64,000 bases of DNA from Microcoleus sp. FACHB-831. Its GTDB lineage: Bacteria; Cyanobacteriota; Cyanobacteriia; Cyanobacteriales; FACHB-T130. The notes beneath the pieces were generated by a model. The model made no database searches, was not told the DNA's origin, and saw only the letters and a list, made by a program, of their open reading frames with translations. The stretch covers positions 310,001-374,000 of the forward strand of contig NZ_JACJON010000068.1 of the NCBI RefSeq assembly GCF_014695585.1, written 5' to 3'. Of the stretch, positions 52,243 to 60,960 are shown piece after piece; the stretch's first letter is position 1; every line of letters begins with the position of its first letter. The translations under genes were made by a program, and so were the position numbers.

Positions 52243-53101
52243 ATTTACCTTACCTTCAATTTATTAAAAATTATTGTTGATTAAATTATCGTGCGATCGC
52301 AAGTTTGAGTTATTAGCAACATTATTTCTCAACTCTCTTCTTCTCTCTTGCCTCCGCGCTCTAACGCCTAACAGTTTGCTGGTGGGTCTAACCCGCCTCG
52401 CGCTAACGTCTAACGCTTTGCTAATGGGGTTGATGTTTCTTAAAACAAAAAGTTGTAGTGTCGGCAACGCCCACAATTAAGTCTGTATCTAGGTGACAGA
52501 AATTTGCCTGGGAAATACCGAGCTATGTTTAGTTGCAGTTCTACCCAATTACCACAAAATTTTTAAAAATGGTGTCACTCAAAAAAGCGACTGGTCACAA
52601 GCTAAAGCAAGACCGATTATAGAGATGAAGAGATGAACTGATGCGTTATCAGTAAGTTAAAACTTTTTCTCATGGAATCAACTCACATTTCTACGGCTCT
52701 TGTAGAACAGCAGCCTCCTGGATTTTAGACGGTTGGCAGAGATAGCACGCTGACTGGCTAGCTAATTCCCAATTTAGCGATAACGAGACTAACTTGCCCT
52801 ATTTCTATATGTATATTGTGGCGGGGGTTGTACCTCGACGAAACCGTTCCCAGGTTGGCGATCGCATCTTTAAATTTTTGTAACAAATCGTGTCCCCAAT
52901 AACCCCGTCTTGCCTCTTAAAAGACATCTGGATTTAGAGAGGAACTGCTGTGTGTTGAATGTGAAGTTTATTTATGTTGAATCGAGATAAATAAACGATA
53001 TTAAGCGGAAAATTCCTGAATATTTCTTTTGCAACTGAATAAGGAATTAGCAGCCAAGATACTGCTACTAAACAATCTTTTACAAGGGTAAATCACAAAT
53101 T
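52243..53101. other. 859-bp gene-free stretch upstream of lipoxygenase
   Basis: No supported gene is seen. The left part contains an imperfect tandem repeat (52351-52434). The right part is unstructured with an AT-rich tract (about 52970-53000) likely to include the lipoxygenase promoter. Confidence 0.55.
52351..52434. repeat. Imperfect tandem repeat of about 40 bases, two units
   Basis: The unit beginning CCTCCGCGCTCTAACGCCTA at 52351 and a second beginning CCTCGCGCTAACGTCTAACG at 52396 share the pattern CTAAC-N-TTTGCT-N-GGG. On the minus strand an open frame would read PISKALDVSARR and PTSKLLGVRARR in tandem, but no ribosome site or homologue supports coding. Confidence 0.45.
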
Positions 53102-54739
53102 ATGAAACCTAGCCTTCCACAAAACGATCCATCCCCCCAAACCCGCGAAAATTGGCTACAGCGCAACCGTAAAGACTACGAGTTTGACCATAGCTTTTTG
53201 CCTCCTATGCCGCTGCTCAAAAACTTACCCCAGCAAGAGAGCTTCTCGGCTAAATATATTGCCGAGCGCCTAGCAGCTACAGCAGATCTTCAGGTTAACT
53301 TGCTGGCGGCAAAATTTAATTCTTTTTGGGATCCATTGGATGAATTCCAAGACTATGAAGATTATTTTCCCATCCTTCCTAGACCTGGGGTAATAAAGAC
53401 CTATGAAACTGACGATTCTTTCGCCGAACAACGGCTATGCGGGGTGAATCCGCTGGTTTTGCAAAAGATAAAGGAGATGCCGCAAAACTTCGCATTTACC
53501 ATTGAAGACCTGCAAAATAAATTTGGTTCTTCTGTAAATTTGCAGCAAGAACTAGATAATGGAAATTTGTATCTAGCTGATTATACTAAGCTTTCGTTTG
53601 TTCAAGGGGGGACTTACGAAAGGGGAAGAAAGTACCTGCCTACGCCATTGGCATTTTTCTGCTGGCGAAGTTCTGGTTTTAGCGATCGCGGTGAACTCGT
53701 ACCTATAGCGATCCAAATCAATCCGGGTAAAAACAGCCCCATTCGCACGCCTTTTGATAATCCTCTAGACTGGTTTTATGCCAAGATTTGCGTTCAGATT
53801 GCTGATGGCAACCACCATGAGATAAGCAGCCATCTGTGCCGAACCCATTTAGTTATGGAACCTTTTGCGATTGTTACTGCTAGGCAACTGGCTCAAAACC
53901 ATCCCCTTGGCTTATTGCTTAGACCCCACTTTCGATTCTTATTAGCTAACGGAGATCTAGCTCGCAAGCGTCTGATTGGGCGGGGCGATTATGTCGATCA
54001 GTTATTTGCTGGAACCCTACAAGAGTCTCTGGAAATTGTTACTTCATCCTATAAAGAATGGAGTTTCGATCAATTTGCTATGCCTACAGAAATTAAAAAT
54101 CGTGGCATGGATGATGTAGCAAGTTTGCCTCATTACCCATATCGAGACGATGGGATGTTGGTGTGGAATGCCATCAAAAGTTTTGTTTCAAATTACTTAA
54201 ATATTTACTACAAAACCCCAGAGGATATAAGCAGCGATACAGAGTTGCAAGCGTGGGCGCAGGAATTAGTTTCTAACGAAGGCGGGCGGATCAAGGGTAT
54301 GCCCGATCGTATCGGAACTGTCCAGCAATTAGTTGATATTGCCACCACAATTATCTTTACTTGTGGCCCCCAGCACGCTGCTGTGAACTACCCCCAATAC
54401 GAGTACATGGCTTTTGTTCCGAATATGCCGCTAGCTGCTTATAAACAGATTACAGAAGAAGGAGCGATCGCCGACCGAAAGAGCCTGCTATCTTTTCTTC
54501 CACCCCCGAAGCGGATTGCCGATCAACTTTCGCTCATATACATACTGACAGCCTATCGTTATGACAGGCTGGGTTACTATGACGAGCAGTTTGACGATGA
54601 AGAAGCGCAAGGGGCAGTGGAGAAATTTCACCAAGATTTAAACGCCGTCGAGCTTAAAATTTCGTTAAACAACAGACATCGTTTAGTCGAGTACAACTAC
54701 CTCAAGCCAAGGCTTATCCCTAACAGCATTAGCATTTAA
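53102..54739 (+). CDS. Mini-lipoxygenase (catalytic domain only)
   Basis: A 545-residue iron dioxygenase that inserts O2 into polyunsaturated fatty acids to give hydroperoxides. It carries the canonical lipoxygenase motif His-X4-His-X4-His-X17-His-X8-His exactly (His239, 244, 249, 267 and 276), the second cluster GPQHAAVNYPQ (His425, Asn429) and the obligatory C-terminal Ile545. The five iron ligands His244, His249, His425, Asn429 and Ile545 are therefore all present. No PLAT beta-barrel precedes the catalytic domain, as in other cyanobacterial lipoxygenases. No fused allene oxide synthase or peroxidase domain is present. Regiospecificity cannot be read. Confidence 0.95.
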   Translation: MKPSLPQNDPSPQTRENWLQRNRKDYEFDHSFLPPMPLLKNLPQQESFSAKYIAERLAATADLQVNLLAAKFNSFWDPLDEFQDYEDYFPILPRPGVIKTYETDDSFAEQRLCGVNPLVLQKIKEMPQNFAFTIEDLQNKFGSSVNLQQELDNGNLYLADYTKLSFVQGGTYERGRKYLPTPLAFFCWRSSGFSDRGELVPIAIQINPGKNSPIRTPFDNPLDWFYAKICVQIADGNHHEISSHLCRTHLVMEPFAIVTARQLAQNHPLGLLLRPHFRFLLANGDLARKRLIGRGDYVDQLFAGTLQESLEIVTSSYKEWSFDQFAMPTEIKNRGMDDVASLPHYPYRDDGMLVWNAIKSFVSNYLNIYYKTPEDISSDTELQAWAQELVSNEGGRIKGMPDRIGTVQQLVDIATTIIFTCGPQHAAVNYPQYEYMAFVPNMPLAAYKQITEEGAIADRKSLLSFLPPPKRIADQLSLIYILTAYRYDRLGYYDEQFDDEEAQGAVEKFHQDLNAVELKISLNNRHRLVEYNYLKPRLIPNSISI

Positions 54740-54820
54740 GAAGCCTTCGCCACAACTTTTTATCTCCATCTGGAACGCTGGTAGTGGGTTAAATTGGTAG
54801 CTACAATTACCCATTAACAG

Positions 54821-56305
54821 CTATTTCCTTTTGTTATTGTCGCTTTTTTCAATACAGTCAAAACTGTTTTGGGACACCTCTCTTGTACCTGGCTCTAACA
54901 ATGGGCTGTTTTGTTCGGTTGGTTGCTGTGGTAAGGTTATTTGATTAAACTTTGGATCTGCCATCTGCACAGCAATTCTCATTTCTCCTTTGACTACTTC
55001 TAAATTAAGTTGTGTTTCTTGTTTTTCCGCTTCCAGGCTGGCTGTCAAAAATTGAAAATCTTGAGCGCTTAGACTTTTATCCGCCGCCCAGGATAAAGCA
55101 TCATGTAATTCCTGTCCGCGCAATAAATGAGATCGATCTTGTCTGGTGGAAGCTTCCCAAGCTGATAGCGCCTCAGAGTAGGGGCGTAAGTTGGCTAATT
55201 CCTGATTAACCCAATTAATATTAAAAACTGCGTGGTATATGCGGTTATAAATTTTTAACTTAGCCTGCTGCTTAACTACTAACCCCGATAGCCTTAGCTC
55301 CATTTCTTCTTGGCTGTCAGCCGCAGCAATTTCTCCGTTTAGTAAAATTTGTTGATAGAGTCCTAGCAATCTGGCTGTGCGTTGTCCGCTTCTTTTAAGG
55401 CGATCGCGTATTGTCCTCAGATGCTCTGGCTCATCTGTTGCTTCCCAGTTTTCGATAAGGCGCGATCGCACTAATTTTTCTACTAATTCCCCTTCTATCC
55501 CCGCCGGAATAAAATATTCCTCTGTCACAATCAATTTACAAACTTTTTGAGTAAGAAATGGCTGTCCGCCTGTCCATACCAAAACAGAAGCAAGTACAAT
55601 TTCCGGATTGCTAGCAACTCTTGACAATCCTAGCGCTAGCGGTTGCGCTTCAGACAATTGAAAGCCGTGCAACTCAATCGCCCTACCAATATTAAAAGGC
55701 GTGCTGTAATTAGTCTCTGTAATCAGATCTGCTGGTGTTGCTACCCCCAATAAAGCAAAAGTGAGGCGATTGTATTCAGAATAGTCAGCACGATTGTTGT
55801 AGCAGCAGCGAATTAAGGCAAAAAAATCGTCTACTTTAAAATTAAGGCTGAGGGTGCTATCAATTTCGTCAATAAAAATAACTATATTTTGCGGCACGGA
55901 GGGTAACAACACCTCGCGGATAAATTCACCCAAGCACTGCACTGGGGAAAGAAAAGCGCGATCGCGCCACCAAATTCTTATATCAAATTTATCTAATAAA
56001 TTAAACCTACTAGCCAACGTGTAGGTAATACCTGCATACCACTGATTTGGCGTAATATCTCGGCTACCAATTGCTGTCAAATCAACAACAGCACAAGCAA
56101 CGCCTGAAGCTTCTAAGCGTCGCATTGTTTGCACGCGCAAGCTTGACTTGCCCATCTGTCGCGAGTTGAGAACGTAGCAGAACTCTCCCGCGATCGCCCC
56201 TTCATACAAATCAGAATCCGCCTGTCTTGTCACGTAGGTAGGGGCATCCAGTGGCAGACTACCGCCAACTTGATAATCATAGGACGATCTCGGTTCCGAT
56301 CTCAT
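54821..56305 (-). CDS. AAA-like (PF14516-type) ATPase without partner domain
   Basis: A 494-residue protein with P-loop [15 protein letters not shown] (Lys53) and Walker [11 protein letters not shown] (Asp146, Glu147). The family signatures are [53 protein letters not shown] and [20 protein letters not shown]. It ends after the region that in the homologue at 60961 leads into WD40 repeats, with a short polar tail ([20 protein letters not shown]). It is therefore a naturally short or truncated member. No effector domain is visible. It lies 60 bases downstream of the TIR gene, which suggests one transcript. Confidence 0.88.
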   Translation of the reverse strand: MRSEPRSSYDYQVGGSLPLDAPTYVTRQADSDLYEGAIAGEFCYVLNSRQMGKSSLRVQTMRRLEASGVACAVVDLTAIGSRDITPNQWYAGITYTLASRFNLLDKFDIRIWWRDRAFLSPVQCLGEFIREVLLPSVPQNIVIFIDEIDSTLSLNFKVDDFFALIRCCYNNRADYSEYNRLTFALLGVATPADLITETNYSTPFNIGRAIELHGFQLSEAQPLALGLSRVASNPEIVLASVLVWTGGQPFLTQKVCKLIVTEEYFIPAGIEGELVEKLVRSRLIENWEATDEPEHLRTIRDRLKRSGQRTARLLGLYQQILLNGEIAAADSQEEMELRLSGLVVKQQAKLKIYNRIYHAVFNINWVNQELANLRPYSEALSAWEASTRQDRSHLLRGQELHDALSWAADKSLSAQDFQFLTASLEAEKQETQLNLEVVKGEMRIAVQMADPKFNQITLPQQPTEQNSPLLEPGTREVSQNSFDCIEKSDNNKRK

Positions 56306-56365
56306 AGATGTTTCTATATTTTCCTTCGCCCAAAAGTGGCGATCGCTTAAACTAATATGCGCCTT

Positions 56366-58180
56366 TTAAGCAGATGATAACCTCTCTCGGAAATACTGAC
56401 GATATAAATTGCATCTTGGCGTTACCTGATTTCCTTGCAAGTTTACTAAACCCATACTATGTAACTTAAATCCCTGCATCGACTCTAGCTGTACGGGGCT
56501 ATCCGCATCCACTACCTTTTTAATAGCTGCTGCTAATAAGGGATGCTGTTCTAAATTCCACAAATGTCGCCTCAAATGGTCGCTATATAATCCTGCATCG
56601 GTGGGAGCAATTTTTATAAGTTCCTGCAATGTCATCTCATTTCTGGCAATATTATAGAGAGCAAGCCGCACCAAATAGGGATGTCCCCCCACCATATCCA
56701 TCAATTGTTTAACTTCTTTTTCCCCCCAAGACAATCCATGTCTAAAAGCTAGTTCTTGCGTCTGATTTAAGTTAAATTCAGGTAACTCAATCGGTAGCCC
56801 CACATTAAACGGCGATTGATTAACATCCATTGGCACATAAACTTCTGTGGAGTGTACCACCACCAACCGTAGTTTTTTCCAAATATCCCGATTCTTTGCT
56901 TCCTCATGCCATGCCCGCAACAAACCAAAAAAATCAGCAGCCAGTTCTGGATATTTAAACACCACATCTACTTCATCTAAACCCAAGGCTAGGGGAGTAG
57001 AAATATTCGCTAATAAATACCGCTCAAAGTAAGATTTACAGGCAACTTTACTGCCAAAAATTACATTCCAATATTCATCTAAACGATCTGGTAATTCTAG
57101 CTGTAAAGCAACATTGGCGCAAAACCACTTTAAGAACTGCTCCAAGTCTGCAAATACTTTGCTATCTGCTAACTGAAAGCTTAAAGGCACTGTTGAATAA
57201 TTTTGTTGGGATGCGCGGTGAAGAATTCGCGCCATTAGGGAAGTTTTTCCCATCTGTCGGGGTGCTTTAATTCTGATTAATGCACCAGGTTTAGCGATCG
57301 CTTCATAACATCGCTCGTCTATACCAGACCGTTCTACATAAAATGCCGACGCTAACTCTACTTGTCCCCTTGGTAATTCTGGTTCTGCTACAGGTTGGGG
57401 TGGGTAATTTGGAGTAACAGCATATAAAGTTGGGAAAGGTGAGCTTTTAACAGGTGGTTTTACTGCAATTTCCTGGCTTGATGCCAATAAATTTAATACT
57501 GTTTGAATAACCGATTTTGTATCGTCTTCTGTATGCCACTCTTGCCCCTCTATTCCCTGAAGATAACCGCGCAAATCGTGGTTTAGCAAGCTAAAAGCAC
57601 AATTAATGCGTATTGGTACGATCGCAGGCTTGCGGTCAGTTCTATTTTCCCGCAATGTTTTAGCCATTCGTACTTCTTCTGTCACCATTTCGCTACAAGC
57701 TGACATCGGCGATAAGAGCAGCAACAAGCAATCGCATTTATTTAATTCAGAGTAAATTTGTTGTAACCCATTTTTTGCCATTCTCAGACTGCTGCTAGCC
57801 AAAAAAACTTCGTAACCATTTGCTTTTAAAGCTGCGTCTAGCTGCGTCATCAAGCTAATGTCTGGGTCAGCATTGCGATGGTAGCTAAGTAAAACAGAAG
57901 TGCGATTCGCAATGCTTTGATTTGCCCCGTTGAATAACTCCGGTCTGTACTTAGCAAATAACGAAATTAAATCAGAACGATGCGAAAATCCTGGATCTTG
58001 CAGATTGCTAAGAGCAAAGGCTTTGCAGATATTTTCGATGTGTTTCCTGACAGTTTCTTTAGTGATATGCAGAGAGCTGGCGATCGCAGCATCTTTTTCA
58101 CCCGCTAAAACTTTTAGCAACACTTCATGCTGTCTTTGAGTCAGCGCTGCAAATGCCTTTGTGAACTCTACTTGATTCAT
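56366..58180 (-). CDS. LuxR-type HTH-TIR-AAA ATPase, STAND-like signalling protein
   Basis: A protein of about 604 residues in three parts. Residues 5-70 are a LuxR/GerE-type helix-turn-helix (LTQRQHEVLLKVLAGEKDAA, HITKETVRKHIENICKAF). Residues 94-230 are a TIR domain (TSVLLSYHRNADPDIS, NGYEVFLASSSLRMAKNG, CDCLLLLLSPMSACSEMVTE). Residues 275-604 are an AAA-like ATPase with Walker A KAPRQMGKTSL (Lys312), Walker B LGLDEVDVVF (Asp402, Glu403), the NQSPFNVGLPIELPEF signature and the end NPRC-like TPRCNLYRQYFRER. TIR domains in bacterial conflict systems often hydrolyse NAD+ or make NAD-derived signals; whether this one does is untested. The 32-codon upstream extension lacks support. It is upstream of a second ATPase gene. 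Confidence 0.88.
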   Translation of the reverse strand: MNQVEFTKAFAALTQRQHEVLLKVLAGEKDAAIASSLHITKETVRKHIENICKAFALSNLQDPGFSHRSDLISLFAKYRPELFNGANQSIANRTSVLLSYHRNADPDISLMTQLDAALKANGYEVFLASSSLRMAKNGLQQIYSELNKCDCLLLLLSPMSACSEMVTEEVRMAKTLRENRTDRKPAIVPIRINCAFSLLNHDLRGYLQGIEGQEWHTEDDTKSVIQTVLNLLASSQEIAVKPPVKSSPFPTLYAVTPNYPPQPVAEPELPRGQVELASAFYVERSGIDERCYEAIAKPGALIRIKAPRQMGKTSLMARILHRASQQNYSTVPLSFQLADSKVFADLEQFLKWFCANVALQLELPDRLDEYWNVIFGSKVACKSYFERYLLANISTPLALGLDEVDVVFKYPELAADFFGLLRAWHEEAKNRDIWKKLRLVVVHSTEVYVPMDVNQSPFNVGLPIELPEFNLNQTQELAFRHGLSWGEKEVKQLMDMVGGHPYLVRLALYNIARNEMTLQELIKIAPTDAGLYSDHLRRHLWNLEQHPLLAAAIKKVVDADSPVQLESMQGFKLHSMGLVNLQGNQVTPRCNLYRQYFRERLSSA

Positions 58181-58409
58181 GTTTTCTTGCCTAAGTACAC
58201 AGGTAGCGAAAATCAGGTGTACCCGTAACCTTTCTATTTTTACTACATCGGGGGTTACAGCGTAGCGTTCGTGCAAGCACTTTCACAGATGTGTAGCTAT
58301 CTGCATGCTTGTCGCGATCGCCGTGAGTCCTCGATACACATACAACCTGTTAGCTATTTCAGCATGGAATAGTCAGAAATATACAGCTTTCTACTAATGG
58401 GTGTTTGAA

Positions 58410-58658
58410 ATGAAATTAAGTTTTTCCACTATAAATTCTCTAAGCAGCTTGTGTTTGTTTACCACGTTAGCAGCGATCGCAATTAACAAGCCGATAGCTG
58501 CAAGTGCTGCGACCAATCAAGAAAACGCTCGGATGATATCTCAATTGTTGCTTGTTGACAGCCGCTTGCCACAACGCAATACCGATATTTTATTGATTTA
58601 CCAAAATAAAAAAGATCCACCGCCACCAGGGCCATCCTCACGCGGGGGAAGTCGATAG
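58410..58658 (+). CDS. Small exported peptide, Pro/Gly/Arg-rich tail
   Basis: A peptide of about 82 residues starting MKLSFSTINSLSSLCLFTTL. A clear signal sequence (hydrophobic core to about residue 25, cleavage likely after ASA or SAA) is followed by about 50 residues with a C-terminus KKDPPPPGPSSRGGSR. An in-frame GTG lies nine bases upstream. Layout (signal peptide, short body, basic Gly/Arg end) resembles secreted signalling peptides of cyanobacteria, though the exact RGSGR/RGTGR pentapeptide motif is not present. It lies divergently from the HTH-TIR-AAA gene. The function is unknown. Confidence 0.5.
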   Translation: MKLSFSTINSLSSLCLFTTLAAIAINKPIAASAATNQENARMISQLLLVDSRLPQRNTDILLIYQNKKDPPPPGPSSRGGSR

Positions 58659-58820
58659 CCCGATGGTCAAATAACAGAGAAAGGCAGCTTTTTTACACAT
58701 TACCGATCCATACCATTTTTACCAAAAATTTGATTGAATCAGGGCGATTTTGTGGGCACGCACTAATCAATAAAAGTTAGGGTTTATATCCTGACTGGAG
58801 CAATTCAGGGTTGATACTTA

Positions 58821-59183
58821 TTAATTAGCGATCGCTGCGGTTTTGTCATACCCAAAGCAAAAGACTTTCTCTCCTTCACGCCAGACTACTGACTCCACCT
58901 GGTCTTCAGGAATTGTCACCCATCCCTGTTCCAGCAGTTGAAAGTCGCAGACTACCAACTGGGGGTCATCGCCAGTTGAGGCGTATAGGTTGAAGAGGTT
59001 TAACTCCTGTTCTGTCGTCAATCCTGCAATGTTGACTCGAAAAGCCCGTTGGATATCAAGTTCGCAGCCGTACTCGTCGTAAATCTCAATGAAGTCATCA
59101 GGAGTAGAACCAAAGGTCGGAACCCCTTGCGGAAACACGTCTTTGAGTTCCGGGTTCTGGTTGTTGAGGATTAGGTAGTACAT
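58821..59183 (-). CDS. Hypothetical protein, small acidic
   Basis: A protein of about 120 residues starting MYYLILNNQNPELKDVFPQG, acidic and soluble, with CDFQLLEQGWVTIPEDQVES and a C-terminal FCFGYDKTAAIAN. The start at 59183 has GGAGG seven bases upstream and is preferred over upstream ATGs. No family is recognised. Position inside the ATPase island suggests a possible accessory or antitoxin-like role, but nothing in the sequence shows this. Confidence 0.55.
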   Translation of the reverse strand: MYYLILNNQNPELKDVFPQGVPTFGSTPDDFIEIYDEYGCELDIQRAFRVNIAGLTTEQELNLFNLYASTGDDPQLVVCDFQLLEQGWVTIPEDQVESVVWREGEKVFCFGYDKTAAIAN

Positions 59184-59542
59184 GGCACCCTCCAAGTGGT
59201 GAACTGTAAATGGCATGGGGCGATCGCCCATTATCTGTTCTACTTTTAGCGACTTATCCCGTCCGGAAGGAAAAAGAACTTTTTCATCCTTGTCGGCGAT
59301 CGCTCATAACCTTTTACTACTTTTAGCGACTTATCCCGTCCGGAAGAAAAACAAAAAAATTTTTCAATTTTACAAAAATCGCCTCTAAGCCTTGTCCTGC
59401 AAGCGTTTCAGCTTTATCGCCATTTTTGGGCTGGATGGGGGCGATCTCTCATCCAAGGGTAGCTCTTACTGCTTTGGTATAATACTAATTACTACTTATT
59501 GACCTATAATCTATATTTTATATTAAAAAAGTATTATGAGGT
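59184..59542. other. Divergent promoter region in the ATPase island
   Basis: It lies between the divergently transcribed small gene and the HTH-AAA gene and contains the 29-bp direct repeat listed separately. The right end is AT-rich (TATAATCTATATTTTATATT region), consistent with the promoter of the gene at 59543. Confidence 0.6.
59241..59346. repeat. 29-bp direct repeat, two copies
   Basis: A unit beginning TACTTTTAGCGACTTATCCC and ending CCGGAAG occurs at 59241-59269 and 59318-59346, separated by 48 bases. Both copies lie upstream of the small acidic-protein gene. Two copies only, with no further units nearby. Confidence 0.75.
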
Positions 59543-60877
59543 ATGCAAGATACAACCATAAATTTTGAAGAAGCCCTCAAAGTTGCGGATGAGGCAGTTT
59601 TTGCAAGTGAAAAAAAGCACCTAAGCGATGTCGAAATAACTATTCTTCGGGGTTCTTGGCAAAATCAGACCTATGAAGAGATGGCATCGACTACTGAATA
59701 TGCTGCTAATTACCTACAGCGAACGGTGGGACACAAGTTTTGGAAGCTACTTTCCAAAGCATTAGGAGAAGAAGTTAGTAAAACGAATTTTAGGACAGCA
59801 TTAGAGAGAAGATGGCGCGATCGCGCACCTGCTAACACCAAAGCGCCAAAGCTAGAATTTAAAGAATCAACAGCAGCGGAAGATTCACCCTTTTATTACG
59901 TCGAACGCCCTCCAATTGAACAACGCTGTTATGAGGTAATAAAACAGCCTGGATGCTTGATTTGTATCAAAGCACCAGAGCGAATGGGCAAAACATTACT
60001 TAGCGGAAAAATTCTGGAGCAAGCAACTTTTCAGGGCTATCGAACAGTTTATTTAAACCTTAATCTAGCCGATAAGTCAGATTTCAATAACCTCGATAAT
60101 ATTTTGCGCTGGTTTTGTGTAAGTGTTGCTAGAGAACTGCGCTTGCCCAATAAGTTAGATGATTATTGGGATGATCGATACTCTAGCAGCAAAGCCAACT
60201 GTACGGCATATTTCGAGCATTATTTATTGGCTAATGCTAATACCCCACTAGCTTTATGTTTAGATGAAATCGATCTGGTTTTTCCGCATGAAGAAATTGC
60301 CGAAAGTTTTTTGAGCTTATTGCGAGTTTGGCATGAAAAAGGAAAAATTAGTAATATTTGGAAAAAACTAAGATTGATATTAGTACACTCCACAAAAGTG
60401 TACATAGATTTAGATATTAATCAATCGCCTTTTAATGTTGGACTGCCCATAGAGTTGCCAGAATTTAACGAACAACAGGTACAAAAATTAGCACGACTTC
60501 ACGGGCTAAATTGGTCAGTTAAAGAAGTAAAGCAACTTATGGCTATGGTGGGAGGGCATCCCGATTTAGTGCAGCAAGCTATTTCTTATCTCAAAAGTTA
60601 TAAAGACATCACATTCGAGCAATTTTTGAAAAATGCTCCTACAGAAGCGGGAATTTATGGAAACCACCTGCGGCGACTTTGGGCGCGTTTAGAAGAACAT
60701 CCGGAACTGCTAGAAGCGCTGAAAAAGGTCGTTGCATCAACTACCAGCGTGCGTCTGGAATCGGAGGAAGCGTATAAATTAAACGGCATGGGGTTAGTGC
60801 AGTTGCAAGGAAACGATTGCAATCCAAGATGCGATTTGTATCGTCAATATTTCCGCGATCGCTCGGGAATTAAGTAA
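59543..60877 (+). CDS. N-terminal helical (vMAP-type) domain-AAA ATPase
   Basis: A 444-residue protein. Residues 1-95 are a helical domain (EITILRGSWQNQTYEEMAST, YAANYLQRTVGHKFWKLLSK), resembling the N-terminal helix-turn-helix module common on cyanobacterial NB-ARC, NACHT and vMAP proteins. Residues 115-444 are an AAA-like ATPase clearly paralogous to that of the HTH-TIR protein: P-loop KAPERMGKTLLS (Lys150), Walker B LCLDEIDLVF (Asp241, Glu242), NQSPFNVGLPIELPEF and a C-terminus NPRCDLYRQYFRDR. So the same ATPase carries a different N-terminal module. It is followed 83 bases later by the ATPase-WD40 gene in the same direction. Confidence 0.85.
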   Translation: MQDTTINFEEALKVADEAVFASEKKHLSDVEITILRGSWQNQTYEEMASTTEYAANYLQRTVGHKFWKLLSKALGEEVSKTNFRTALERRWRDRAPANTKAPKLEFKESTAAEDSPFYYVERPPIEQRCYEVIKQPGCLICIKAPERMGKTLLSGKILEQATFQGYRTVYLNLNLADKSDFNNLDNILRWFCVSVARELRLPNKLDDYWDDRYSSSKANCTAYFEHYLLANANTPLALCLDEIDLVFPHEEIAESFLSLLRVWHEKGKISNIWKKLRLILVHSTKVYIDLDINQSPFNVGLPIELPEFNEQQVQKLARLHGLNWSVKEVKQLMAMVGGHPDLVQQAISYLKSYKDITFEQFLKNAPTEAGIYGNHLRRLWARLEEHPELLEALKKVVASTTSVRLESEEAYKLNGMGLVQLQGNDCNPRCDLYRQYFRDRSGIK

Positions 60878-60960
60878 GGGGTACAATTAAACGCTAGAGA
60901 GCCAAATCCTGCGAGTAAAGGCGTTAGTTTTTTTTTATCTACACCCACCTACTTACCCCA

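Noticed and set aside
52264-52476. Open frame of 70 codons on the minus strand with a 14-residue repeat
   Set aside because: It derives from an imperfect DNA tandem repeat, overlaps nothing conserved and lacks a ribosome binding site.
59241-59346. Possible mini-CRISPR (29-bp repeat, 48-base spacer)
   Set aside because: Only two repeats, a long single spacer, no cas genes and location in a promoter region. Kept as a direct repeat only.
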